Position numbers and translations under genes: made by a program. A stretch of 64,000 bases of DNA from the NCBI RefSeq assembly GCF_900156455.1, contig NZ_FTNQ01000001.1, forward strand, positions 1,302,001-1,366,000, written 5' to 3'. The notes beneath the pieces were generated by a model. The model was not told where the DNA came from and did not search any database. It saw only the letters and a list, made by a program, of their open reading frames with translations. Position 1 is the first letter of the stretch. Every line of letters begins with the position of its first letter. Below are positions 1 to 9,902 of this stretch, in pieces. Origin of the DNA: Microbacterium sp. RURRCA19A (lineage in GTDB: Bacteria > Actinomycetota > Actinomycetes > Actinomycetales > Microbacteriaceae).

Positions 1-32
1 GCATCGCGTCCCTCTTCTTTCCTGGAGCCCCC

Positions 33-1484
33 ATGAGCACGCCCGCTCCCGAGACCACCGCCGCCCCCGCCCCGAAGAACGCGCTCGACCGGTTCTTCGA
101 GATCACCGCCCGGGGTTCCTCGGTCGGCGCCGAGGTGCGCGGCGGCGTGGTCACCTTCGTGACGATGGCCTACATCGTCATCCTGAACCCGATCATCCTG
201 TCGGGCACGCCCGATGTCGCCGGCAACGCCCTCGGCTTCCCGCAGGTCGCCGCGGTGACCGCGCTGACCGCCGGTGTCATGACCATGCTCTTCGGTCTCG
301 TCACCCGGCTGCCCTTCGCGTTCGCCGCCGGTCTCGGCATCAACTCGTTCCTCGCGGTGGGCATCGTCGGCGGGGTCACGTGGCCGGAGGCGATGGGCCT
401 CGTGGTCATCAACGGCCTCATCATCGTGCTGCTCGCGGTCACGGGGCTGCGCCGCATGATCTTCGAGGCCGTCCCCCTCGCGCTGAAGACCGCGATCACG
501 GTCGGCATCGGCCTGTTCATCGCTTTCATCGGCTTCGTCGACAGCGGCCTGGTCACCGCGACGGGTCTGTCGTCGCCGCCGGTCGGCCTCGGCGTGCAGG
601 GCTCGATCGCCACGATCCCCACCGCCCTGTTCGTGCTCACGCTGCTCATCACGGCCGTGCTGATGGTGCGCAAGGTCAAGGCGGCCCTCCTGATCGGCCT
701 GCTCAGCGGCACCGTGATCGCGGTGATCGTCGAGGCGATCGCCCAGCTCGGTCCGCGTTCGGCCGAGAACCCCGGCGGGTGGGGCCTGAGCGTCCCGACC
801 GTGCCGACGCAGTGGGTCGGCCTCCCCGACCTGTCGCTGGTCGGCCAGGTCGACCTCTTCGGCTCGTTCGGGCGCATCGGCGTGCTCGCGGCGCTCATGC
901 TCGTCTTCACGCTGGTGTTCACGAACTTCTTCGACGCCATGGGCACGATGACGGGCCTCTCCCGCGAGGCCGGGCTCGCCGCTCCCGACGGGACGTTCCC
1001 CCGCCTGCGCTCGGCCCTGATCATCGAGGGCATCGGCGCCGTCGCCGGTGGCGCCACCTCGTCGTCGTCGAACACGGTGTTCATCGAGTCGGGTTCGGGC
1101 ATCGGCGAGGGCGCGCGCACGGGTCTCGCCAACGTCGTGACCGGAGCGCTGTTCCTGCTCGCGATGTTCTTCACGCCGCTCACGAGCATCGTCCCCACCG
1201 AGATCGCCGCCGCGGCGCTGGTGATCGTGGGCGCGCTCATGATGGGACAGATCCGCCACGTCGACCTCGGTGACCTGTCGGTGCTCATCCCAGTGTTCCT
1301 CACCGTGACGGTGATGCCCCTGACGTACTCGATCGCCAACGGCATCGGCGCGGGCTTCGTCAGCTGGGTCGTCATCCAGGCACTGTCGGGCCGCGCCCGC
1401 CGCGTGAGCCCGCTGCTGTGGATCGTCGCCGCCGGCTTCGTCGTCTTCTTCGCCCGCGGCCCCGTCGAGTCGCTGCTCGGCTGA
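33..1484 (+). CDS. NCS2-family purine permease (AzgA type)
   Basis: A 483-residue polytopic membrane protein that should import hypoxanthine, guanine or adenine by proton symport across the cytoplasmic membrane. The hydrophilic N-terminus leads into the family-typical stretch ending in TMAYIVILNP. A second AzgA signature, FFDAMGTMTGLSREAG, lies near residue 305, and about 12-14 hydrophobic segments are visible. Length matches AzgA-type transporters rather than the longer UraA/XanQ group. The ATG is preceded by a ctggag ribosome site. The gene converges on sucD and ends just before a strong hairpin. Family is secure; exact purine specificity cannot be read from sequence. Confidence 0.9.
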   Translation: MSTPAPETTAAPAPKNALDRFFEITARGSSVGAEVRGGVVTFVTMAYIVILNPIILSGTPDVAGNALGFPQVAAVTALTAGVMTMLFGLVTRLPFAFAAGLGINSFLAVGIVGGVTWPEAMGLVVINGLIIVLLAVTGLRRMIFEAVPLALKTAITVGIGLFIAFIGFVDSGLVTATGLSSPPVGLGVQGSIATIPTALFVLTLLITAVLMVRKVKAALLIGLLSGTVIAVIVEAIAQLGPRSAENPGGWGLSVPTVPTQWVGLPDLSLVGQVDLFGSFGRIGVLAALMLVFTLVFTNFFDAMGTMTGLSREAGLAAPDGTFPRLRSALIIEGIGAVAGGATSSSSNTVFIESGSGIGEGARTGLANVVTGALFLLAMFFTPLTSIVPTEIAAAALVIVGALMMGQIRHVDLGDLSVLIPVFLTVTVMPLTYSIANGIGAGFVSWVVIQALSGRARRVSPLLWIVAAGFVVFFARGPVESLLG

Positions 1485-1503
1485 CCCTGTACCCGCGATA
1501 AGG

Positions 1504-1531
1504 GGGCCCGGATGCCACGGCATCCGGGCCC
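1504..1531 (+). terminator. Hairpin terminator after purine permease
   Basis: Perfect 13-bp arms (GGGCCCGGATGCC and its complement) around a 2-nt centre, 20 bases after the permease stop. The same arms recur at 1748-1775 after sucD. No T-run follows, as is common in high-GC actinobacteria. Confidence 0.7.
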
Positions 1532-1570
1532 GTTCGCGTGTCCGGGTGCGGCCGGTTCTCTGGTTCGAAC

Positions 1571-1717
1571 GTCCAAAACACGCCGCATGCGCCGCCCCCG
1601 ATACGGCGTGTCCTGGACACTCGACGCCGGAACCCCGGCCCGCGCCGCTGCCAGAACCCGGATTCGGTGTCCAAGACACGCGGACGCAGCGCCATGCCGT
1701 CCGCGTGTCCTGGACAC
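1571..1717. repeat. Two copies of dispersed GTGTCC inverted repeat
   Basis: Copy one (1571-1620) has arms of the type GTCC-AAACACGCCG facing CGGCGTGTCCTGGAC. Copy two (1667-1717) has 19-bp arms beginning GTGTCCAAGACACG, with one mismatch. Related copies lie at 32504-32565 and 57634-57691, always beyond gene 3' ends. The 305-base gap between the permease and sucD holds only these repeats and two terminators; no gene was seen in it. Confidence 0.8.
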
Positions 1718-1747
1718 TGAACCACGCCGCCGCCCGGGAACGCGAAA

Positions 1748-1775
1748 GGGCCCGGATGCCATGGCATCCGGGCCC
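1748..1775 (-). terminator. Hairpin terminator after sucCD
   Basis: Stem arms identical to those at 1504-1531 (13 bp, 2-nt loop). Read on the minus strand it begins 14 bases after the sucD stop and is followed by a short pyrimidine stretch, fitting intrinsic termination of sucCD. Confidence 0.75.
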
Positions 1776-1789
1776 CGAAAGAGAAGCGC

Positions 1790-3873
<2,084 letters not shown>

Positions 3874-3915
3874 GGATGATCCTTCGCTGGGCGATCGGTG
3901 GTGGGAGGAGGCGTG

Positions 3916-3939
3916 AGATCTCTCGATATCAAGAGATCT
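3916..3939. promoter_or_regulatory. 24-bp palindrome upstream of sucC
   Basis: On the minus strand the site contains AGATCTCT-TGATATCG-AGAGATCT: 24 bases that are self-complementary except for one pair, centred about 55 bases before the sucC GTG. It is AT-rich against its surroundings. Its position suits a transcription-factor operator for sucCD; the regulator is unknown. Confidence 0.5.
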
Positions 3940-3958
3940 TTGCCAAGCGACAACCCTA

Positions 3959-4957
3959 CTAGACCGGGCTGAACGAGCCGGACGCGCGTACCTCCGGACG
4001 GAGGGAATCCGGGATGCCGAGCTCCACGACGAGCCGCGCATGGTCGCTGCCGACGCCGGGGACGGCCCGCAGCGAATCGACCTCGATGTCGTCGCTCGTG
4101 AGGACATGATCGAGCCGGAGCAGCGGGGGCAGCAGACGGCTGCCGATCGGCCATGTCGCGCCGGACCCGCGCCCGACCGCGTCGAACGCGTCGCGCAGCC
4201 GCCCCCGTACCAGACCTCGCAAGGGAGCGTGGTCGCCCGTGGCGTTGAAGTCGCCGGCGAGGATCACGGGGCTCGCGTCGGCGTCGACGAACGCGCCGAG
4301 CCACTCCATCTGCCGTTCCCACCTCCGCACCTGCCCGGCGGTGAGGGGTGCCACGGTGTGCACGTTGACCATTCGTACCCGACCGTGCGGGGTCGCGAGA
4401 TCGGTGCGGAGCATCGGCGACCCGGCCACGTCGAGCACCGCGTCGAAGACCATCGGGAGTCGTGAGAACGTCGCCGCGCCGTGATACTCCGGTCGCGGCG
4501 CGACCCGTCGGTGCGGGTAGGCGGACCACAGGCGCGACCGCCGCAACACGGCGAGCACCTCAGGGGTGACCTCCTGCACCAGGACGACGTCGGCATCTTC
4601 GTCGGCGATCTCATCCGCGAGCCGCGAGATGTCCGGGTTGCTGCAGAGCAGGTTGGCCGTGACGAGCCGAATACGCAGGGAACCGTCCGCGACCGGATGG
4701 GGTCTCCGGCCACCGCGGCCGCCGGCAAGGTCGGACACCTGCAGCGCCACGAGGGCACCCGCGACCATCGCGAGGGCCCGTCGCCGAGCGAGGGCCGCGA
4801 CGAGGAGGACCGGGTAGGCGGCGATCAGGAGCCGCCGTTCGACCCCGCGCACCCCGATCGCGAGCGGGAGCCGCCGCACGGGACGAACGCGGGCGCCGAC
4901 GGCGGCCAGGAGCGCAGCCGCCACCATCCAGCCGACCCGCGCGGAGACCGAGGTCAC
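3959..4957 (-). CDS. Membrane-anchored endonuclease/exonuclease/phosphatase-family protein
   Basis: A 332-residue protein with hydrophobic segments in the first 90 residues, then an EEP (DNase I-like) domain. Catalytic-type motifs are in order: TANLL, VLVQE, GDFNAT, LDHVL and GSDHARL. The EEP fold cleaves phosphodiesters or dephosphorylates lipids, inositols or nucleic acids; the substrate is not readable here. It is the last gene of a nine-gene overlapping leftward chain and shares four bases with the receiver gene, so it is probably translationally coupled to the signalling set. A role at the membrane is inferred. Confidence 0.85.
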   Translation of the reverse strand: MTSVSARVGWMVAAALLAAVGARVRPVRRLPLAIGVRGVERRLLIAAYPVLLVAALARRRALAMVAGALVALQVSDLAGGRGGRRPHPVADGSLRIRLVTANLLCSNPDISRLADEIADEDADVVLVQEVTPEVLAVLRRSRLWSAYPHRRVAPRPEYHGAATFSRLPMVFDAVLDVAGSPMLRTDLATPHGRVRMVNVHTVAPLTAGQVRRWERQMEWLGAFVDADASPVILAGDFNATGDHAPLRGLVRGRLRDAFDAVGRGSGATWPIGSRLLPPLLRLDHVLTSDDIEVDSLRAVPGVGSDHARLVVELGIPDSLRPEVRASGSFSPV

Positions 4958-5319
4958 CCCGAACCCTCGGCGAAGATGCGGCCGAGGACCTCCCGCAGCG
5001 CTTCGGAGCTGACCGGCTTGGTCAGTCGCGCCGACAGGCGCTGCGACGCTTCGACCGGGATTCCCGAGTACTCGATGATGCCGGTGAGGAGGACGAACCG
5101 GGTGGATGCCTCTTCCCCGAGCACGTCGAGCAACTCGGTGCCCGTGCCCGAGGGCAGCTGGAAGTCCGAGATGACGAGGTCGTACGTGCGCTCACGCAGC
5201 CGCGCAGCCGCCTCGGGCACGTCGGCGGCGGCATCCGTCGTCCATCCCTGGGCCCGGAGCATGTGGGTGAGCACGAGGCGGGTGACGGGATCGTCGTCGA
5301 CGATGAGGGCGTCGCTCAC
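4954..5319 (-). CDS. Stand-alone response-regulator receiver domain
   Basis: A 121-residue receiver with no output domain. The acidic pocket is at Asp8-Asp10, the phospho-acceptor is Asp52 in VISDFQLPSGTG, the switch Thr79 lies in LLTG, and Lys101 is in LTKPV. All key residues are present, so it should be phosphorylatable. Single-domain receivers act through protein contacts. Its place in a partner-switch operon, opposite a hybrid kinase with an HPt domain at 11277-13859, suggests it could take phosphate from that kinase (inference). It overlaps both neighbours by four bases. Confidence 0.9.
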   Translation of the reverse strand: MSDALIVDDDPVTRLVLTHMLRAQGWTTDAAADVPEAAARLRERTYDLVISDFQLPSGTGTELLDVLGEEASTRFVLLTGIIEYSGIPVEASQRLSARLTKPVSSEALREVLGRIFAEGSG

Positions 5320-5681
5320 CGGTCCTCCTCCTCGGCGGAGTCGCGCATCACGAAGATCTGGTCGAACTGGGTCAGCCGGAACACCCGCATCGCGTCGTCG
5401 GATCGGGGGCGGATGAGCGTGACCGACCCTCCGGTCAGGCCCCGGTCGCGGCGGGCCCGCGCGAGGACGGCGAGGCCGGCGCTGTCGACGAAGGCGACGT
5501 CGGTCAGATCGATCGTCAGTCGGGACGCTCCGGCCACCGGGGCCGAGTCGAACACCTGGCGTGCCCTCGGCGCCTCCACGGCGTCGAGGCGCCCGGAGAG
5601 CGCCAGCAGCGCGTACGTCTCGTCCACGTAGACCACGTCGATCCTCAGGGCGCTCCCGCCCGTCGACTCAGTGCTGTGCAT
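5316..5681 (-). CDS. STAS-domain anti-sigma factor antagonist (RsbV/SpoIIAA-like)
   Basis: A 121-residue STAS protein starting at the ATG at 5681. The conserved regulatory serine is Ser67 in VAFVDSAGLAVL, the residue phosphorylated by the partner kinase and dephosphorylated by a PPM phosphatase in RsbV/SpoIIAA systems. It overlaps the HATPase gene upstream by 14 bases and the receiver downstream by four. This is one of two STAS proteins in the operon, so two switch outputs are possible. Family assignment is firm; the target sigma factor or enzyme is not in the window. Confidence 0.88.
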   Translation of the reverse strand: MHSTESTGGSALRIDVVYVDETYALLALSGRLDAVEAPRARQVFDSAPVAGASRLTIDLTDVAFVDSAGLAVLARARRDRGLTGGSVTLIRPRSDDAMRVFRLTQFDQIFVMRDSAEEEDR

Positions 5682-6093
5682 CGTCGCCCCCGATCTCCAT
5701 GCGCAGTTCCAGTTCGTTGACCGCTCCGACCCGCCGATACGAGACCTCGGTGACGAGCGAGCGGATGATCGTGAGACCGTACCCGCGCTCGCGGAGCGGC
5801 TCGGCCGGTAGCGCTGCCGCGGTCGACGGGTCGAACGGCGCTCCGTGATCGGTGAGGCGCACCGTGAGCGAGGTCGGGCCGAGTTCCAGAGCGAGGCCGA
5901 TGGTCGAGTCGGCGGGGAGAGCACCGTGGTCGATGACGTTCATGCAGGCCTCGTGGACCGCGAGTTCGGCGCGAGGCAGCACCGCGGCCGCGGTCTTCGC
6001 CTCGAGGTGTCCGAGGGATGCCGCGAGCCACCCGCCGATCTCGCGCGCCGCCAGCGCAGTGGGTTCGATCTCGAGGGAGGATCGCACGGTCAC
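5668..6093 (-). CDS. HATPase anti-sigma factor kinase (RsbW/SpoIIAB-like)
   Basis: A 141-residue GHKL ATPase of the serine-kinase/anti-sigma type. The GTG start at 6093 overlaps the upstream phosphatase stop as GTGA. The N-box is ELAVHEACMNVIDHG, with Glu48 and Asn52; the first G-box is LTDHGAPFD (Asp82, Gly84); and GYGLTIIRSLV forms the ATP lid region. Such proteins sequester a partner and phosphorylate a STAS antagonist. Flanking STAS and SpoIIE genes make a complete partner-switch set. No dedicated sigma factor gene is adjacent, so the sequestered partner is unknown. Confidence 0.9.
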   Translation of the reverse strand: MTVRSSLEIEPTALAAREIGGWLAASLGHLEAKTAAAVLPRAELAVHEACMNVIDHGALPADSTIGLALELGPTSLTVRLTDHGAPFDPSTAAALPAEPLRERGYGLTIIRSLVTEVSYRRVGAVNELELRMEIGGDDAQH

Positions 6094-7460
6094 GCGGGGG
6101 TCCTTCCGCGACGGATGACCATCAGGGTGGCGTCGTCGGACGGGGCGGCACCGCGCGCGAAGCCGTCGACCGCGCCGAACACGATCCGGCCGAGCTCGGT
6201 CGAACTGCGCCCGCGGGCCGAACGGCACAGGTCGGTGAAGCGGTCGTAGCCGTACTGCTCGCCGTCGGGATCCGTCTGCTCGGCCAGACCGTCGGAGCCG
6301 ATGACGAGCGTGTCGTCGGGGCCCAGCACGGTGGTCCACACCCGGGGGACGCGGCCGCGGATCACCCCGAGCGGAGGGACCGATGCCTTCACGGCCTCGA
6401 CCTCCGCGCCGCTGAACACCACCGGGGAGTGCCCGGCGTTCACGAGCGAGACCTCGCCGGTGTCCTCGCGGATCACGCCCACCGCCAGGGTGATGAAGAC
6501 CCCGACGTCGTCGAGATGGTCGAACAGCTCGTCCTCGATGCGCTGGAACACGTCCACCACGGAGTCGTCGGGTCGAGTGAGGAAAGCGATCCGGCAGGCC
6601 GCGACGGCCCGCGTCATGAGCATCGCGGCCGGCAACCCCTTCCCGGCCACGTCGCCGACCGCGAACCAGATCGCCCCGGTCGAGCGCCCGAAGACATAGA
6701 AGTCGCCGCCGGTGAGGGCCGCGGGGACCGTATGGGCGAAGACGTCGACACCCGTCGAGGGGGGCGGTTCGGTCGAGATGACCGACTGGGCGAGGACGGA
6801 TGCCAGCTGGTGCTCGCGCTCGACGGCGGCGCGTTCGAACTCGTGGCGATGCAGTTCCCGGAACGCGAGCATGATGCCGATCGCCGAGACGATCGCCTCG
6901 ATGAGAGGGACATCCGCGGTGGAGAACGGACGATCGCCCGACCGGAAGAAGGCGATGTGCTGCTCCGTCTCACCCTCGGGATCGAGCACGCCGATCACCG
7001 CGGTGTCGGACGCGACGGCACGCACGGCGTCGTCCGGCGCCGCCTCGAGCGCCGCGTGGACCAGACGCACGTGCGCGTCGAGGTCGCCGCCGTCGCCGCG
7101 GACGAGGACGACTTCGTGCCCCTCGAACAGCAGGACCTGCCGCGAGTCGGTGATCGACAGCGCTCGGTCCAGCAGCAGCGAGAGCGTGTCGTCGCTCGCC
7201 GTACCCCGCAGGTTGATCCGCGCGAGCGCCTCGACGGCCAGCTGCCGGTCCTGGCTCGCGATGAGCGCTTCGGTGAGCGCCGATTGCGTGGCCTGGAGCT
7301 CCGCGACCGCATCGCGCACGACCCGCTCCGCGAGGGCCACGCGGTCGGTGTCCTCCACCCCAGGGCCCCGGGCTGCCGCCGCCACGAGCAGATCGAGCGC
7401 TGCCTCCAGTGAGCCGGGGGAGCCCACGACGGCGCGGGCACCCGTCTCATCGGTCCTCAT
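6090..7460 (-). CDS. SpoIIE/RsbU-type PP2C phosphatase with GAF-like sensor region
   Basis: 456 residues from the ATG at 7460, which overlaps the upstream STAS stop as ATGA. A coiled-coil-like N-terminal stretch and a GAF-like sensory region (about residues 60-220) precede the PPM/SpoIIE phosphatase domain. Metal-binding and catalytic elements are visible: GGDFYVF, VGDVAGKGLPAAM, NAGHSPV and IGSDGL. It should remove phosphate from the STAS antagonists encoded on both sides. The sensory N-terminus suggests a ligand or redox input. It is the central signalling component of the operon. Confidence 0.9.
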   Translation of the reverse strand: MRTDETGARAVVGSPGSLEAALDLLVAAAARGPGVEDTDRVALAERVVRDAVAELQATQSALTEALIASQDRQLAVEALARINLRGTASDDTLSLLLDRALSITDSRQVLLFEGHEVVLVRGDGGDLDAHVRLVHAALEAAPDDAVRAVASDTAVIGVLDPEGETEQHIAFFRSGDRPFSTADVPLIEAIVSAIGIMLAFRELHRHEFERAAVEREHQLASVLAQSVISTEPPPSTGVDVFAHTVPAALTGGDFYVFGRSTGAIWFAVGDVAGKGLPAAMLMTRAVAACRIAFLTRPDDSVVDVFQRIEDELFDHLDDVGVFITLAVGVIREDTGEVSLVNAGHSPVVFSGAEVEAVKASVPPLGVIRGRVPRVWTTVLGPDDTLVIGSDGLAEQTDPDGEQYGYDRFTDLCRSARGRSSTELGRIVFGAVDGFARGAAPSDDATLMVIRRGRTPA

Positions 7461-7780
7461 GACGGACCGTCCGCCGCCGACCGGATCGTGAACAGCTCGG
7501 CGAGGTCCGTGATCTCCAGGATCACGCGGACGGCGTCGGCGGGGTCCACGAGCACGACCTCTCCCCCGAACGCACGGGCCTGCTTCTGCAGGCGCACGAG
7601 CTCGGCGAGCGCCGTGGAGTCGAGGAACGCCACCTGCGACAGGTCCATCAGGATGACGGGGTGCTCGGAGGTGACCAGCGGGTGCACGGCGGTGCGGAAT
7701 CCGGGCGCTTCGTGGGCGTCGAAACGCCCCGCCAGGTACACCGTGCGGCGCGAGGGTTCGATCTCGGTCCTGACGATCAT
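7457..7780 (-). CDS. STAS-domain anti-sigma factor antagonist, second copy
   Basis: 107 residues from the ATG at 7780. The phospho-accepting serine is Ser55 in VAFLDSTALAELVRL. It resembles the STAS protein at 5316-5681 only at family level, so it is a separate antagonist and not a recent duplicate. Four-base ATGA overlaps on both sides tie it to the glycosyltransferase upstream and the phosphatase downstream. This physically links glycan genes to the partner switch. Confidence 0.88.
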   Translation of the reverse strand: MIVRTEIEPSRRTVYLAGRFDAHEAPGFRTAVHPLVTSEHPVILMDLSQVAFLDSTALAELVRLQKQARAFGGEVVLVDPADAVRVILEITDLAELFTIRSAADGPS

Positions 7781-8613
7781 CGCGGGGTCCTTCCGTCGAC
7801 TTCCGAGGGGGTGAGCGGTGTCGGGCGGCGCCGCTGCTCGCGGTACGCACCGCGCAGATCCAGCAATCGGATGCGGACGAGGTCCCGCAGGAACTGCAAC
7901 GTCACCTTCATGGCATCCACGGTCGATCCGGGGGCGTCGTACCAGTCCACCGGCTCCTCCGCCACACGGTAGCCGAGCTTGTGCGCGAGGTAGAGGACCT
8001 CGAGATCGAACGAGAACCCGTCGACGACCTGCGTCGAGAAGAGCTCCCGCGCGGCCTGCGCGGTGAAGAGCTTGAATCCGCACTGCGTGTCGGCGACGTC
8101 GATGCCGAACACGCGCGACACGAGGACGTGCAGACCTCCGCTGAGGATGCGGCGTCCCAGACTCTTGTTGCTCACCGCCGCGCCGGTGACGGCCCGCGAC
8201 CCGACGACGACGTCGAACCCCTCGGTGAGGCGTTCGGCGAGCCGGTCGAACTGCTCGATCGGGGTGGACTGGTCGGCGTCGGCGAACAGCACGAGACGTC
8301 CGCGGGCGGCGAGCATGCCGCGACGGACGGCATCGCCCTTCCCGGCGTTGCGCGGCGCGGTCAACAGCCGCAGGTTGGCGAAGCGCAGGTCGCGGACCAG
8401 GGAGGCCGTGGCATCCGTCGATCCGTCGTCCGAGACGATCAGCTCCCAGGGTTCGCCGCGGGCGCTCATGTGCGTGGCGATCGCGCCGATCGTCGGGAGG
8501 ATGCGCCACTCCTCGTTGTACGCCGGGATGACGACGGTGACCGCCGGCTCCTCGGTCAGGGGCTCGGTGACCCACGCCTTGTACGCGCGGTACGCCGACA
8601 TCGGTTCGCTCAT
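7777..8613 (-). CDS. Family 2 glycosyltransferase (dolichyl-phosphate sugar synthase-like)
   Basis: 278 residues from the ATG at 8613. GT-A motifs are clear: VVIPAYNEE near residue 25, SDDGSTDAT, GKGDAVRRGM and the metal-site segment FADADQSTP. It resembles ALG5/DPM1-type enzymes that move glucose or mannose from a nucleotide sugar to a polyprenyl phosphate on the cytoplasmic side of the membrane. No C-terminal membrane domain is present. Next to a flippase and a GT4 enzyme it fits lipid-linked sugar supply for a surface glycan. Sugar identity is unknown. Confidence 0.87.
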   Translation of the reverse strand: MSEPMSAYRAYKAWVTEPLTEEPAVTVVIPAYNEEWRILPTIGAIATHMSARGEPWELIVSDDGSTDATASLVRDLRFANLRLLTAPRNAGKGDAVRRGMLAARGRLVLFADADQSTPIEQFDRLAERLTEGFDVVVGSRAVTGAAVSNKSLGRRILSGGLHVLVSRVFGIDVADTQCGFKLFTAQAARELFSTQVVDGFSFDLEVLYLAHKLGYRVAEEPVDWYDAPGSTVDAMKVTLQFLRDLVRIRLLDLRGAYREQRRRPTPLTPSEVDGRTPR

Positions 8614-9902
8614 GGGGTGACTCCCGTCGTCGCCGCCCGTCGCGTCGCCGACGACGACACGAGCGCGTTCACCGCAAGCGCCACCAGCAGCACAGTCATC
8701 GCCACGCCCTGGGCGGCGATGAGGGATGCCATGTCCCGGTGCCACACCAGCAGCAGGACCACCTGCAGCAGGGCCGCGCCGACGAGGATCCACGACTGCC
8801 GCGTGCGCGAGCGCGAGAGGTGGTAGCTGGCGACGAGGTTGCCGATGGCGAAGAGCGTCGTGGCCAGCGCGTATGCCGCGATCGGAATGGACAGATCCGC
8901 ATACGCGGGACCCAGCACGATACCGAGGACGGGGCCGCCCCACAGGAATCCGCCGACGGCGCAGACCAGACCGATGGCCGAGACGATGAGGATGCCGTTG
9001 CGCAGCACGTTCGACGCGTCCTGCCCCGCGGCGTGGCGACGCACCGCCACGGGGAAGACGACGGTCGCCACCGACCAGGCCAGGAAGAACACCGCCCGGC
9101 CGACCAGGGCGACCGCCGCGTACACACCCGCATCCGCGGGGGCGAAGACGGCCTTCGAGACGAGGATGTCGCTGTTGTTGGCGATGATCTGGCCGACCAG
9201 GAGGATCGAGACCATCCCGGCGTAGGCGCGCACCTCGCGCGGGTCGATGGTTCCGCTGACCGCGCCGCCGCGCGCCCGGGCGACCACGCTCACGACGGCA
9301 CAGGTCACGACGAACGACACGCTCAGCGCGACCGTCGCCCCGATGACGCCGAAGCCGGCCCAGACCAGCAGGACCCCGAGTCCGACGCGCGTGATCATCT
9401 CGATCACGAACGACAGCGCGAGGGCCGGGAACGCGAGCCGCGCCTGCAGCGTGCCGCGGCCGACGGCCTGCACGAGCCAGAACGGCACTCCCGCGGCCAG
9501 GACGACGAACGGCCACGGGGAGGCCGTCCGGAACAGATCCGACCAGAGCGGGGAACCGGCGGCGAGCGCGACGGCGGCGACGACACCGGACCACAGGGCG
9601 AGGCGCCGCAGCCGCCGCACCAGCGCGTCCGAATCGCCGGGGAATCCCGATGCGTCCGCACGGGCGACGAACCGGGCGGCGACCATCTGCAGGCACAGGG
9701 CGACGGAGGTCAGGGTGAACAGCAGCGTCACCATGAGGTTGGCGTCGGAGAACTCGGCCGGGGTCAGCACGCGGCCGAGGAAGAGATTGAGCGCGTAGTT
9801 GCCGGCGTTGGCCACCAGCATCGCGCCCGCGAGCATCGACCCGCCCGCGACGAGCCGGCGTCCCCCGGTCGGCGCGGTGTCCGCGCGCCGCTCCTCGGTC
9901 AC
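8610..9902 (-). CDS. Polysaccharide flippase-like membrane protein (MOP/Wzx type)
   Basis: 430 residues from the GTG at 9902, giving VTEERRADTAPTGG then about 12 membrane segments starting with AGGSMLAGAMLVANAGNYAL. Early polar residues in LFLGRVLTPAEFSD match the first helix pair of Wzx/MVF-type exporters, which flip lipid-linked oligosaccharides outward. It overlaps both neighbours by four bases. Function as a flippase is inferred from fold and context; substrate is not readable. Confidence 0.83.
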   Translation of the reverse strand: MTEERRADTAPTGGRRLVAGGSMLAGAMLVANAGNYALNLFLGRVLTPAEFSDANLMVTLLFTLTSVALCLQMVAARFVARADASGFPGDSDALVRRLRRLALWSGVVAAVALAAGSPLWSDLFRTASPWPFVVLAAGVPFWLVQAVGRGTLQARLAFPALALSFVIEMITRVGLGVLLVWAGFGVIGATVALSVSFVVTCAVVSVVARARGGAVSGTIDPREVRAYAGMVSILLVGQIIANNSDILVSKAVFAPADAGVYAAVALVGRAVFFLAWSVATVVFPVAVRRHAAGQDASNVLRNGILIVSAIGLVCAVGGFLWGGPVLGIVLGPAYADLSIPIAAYALATTLFAIGNLVASYHLSRSRTRQSWILVGAALLQVVLLLVWHRDMASLIAAQGVAMTVLLVALAVNALVSSSATRRAATTGVTP

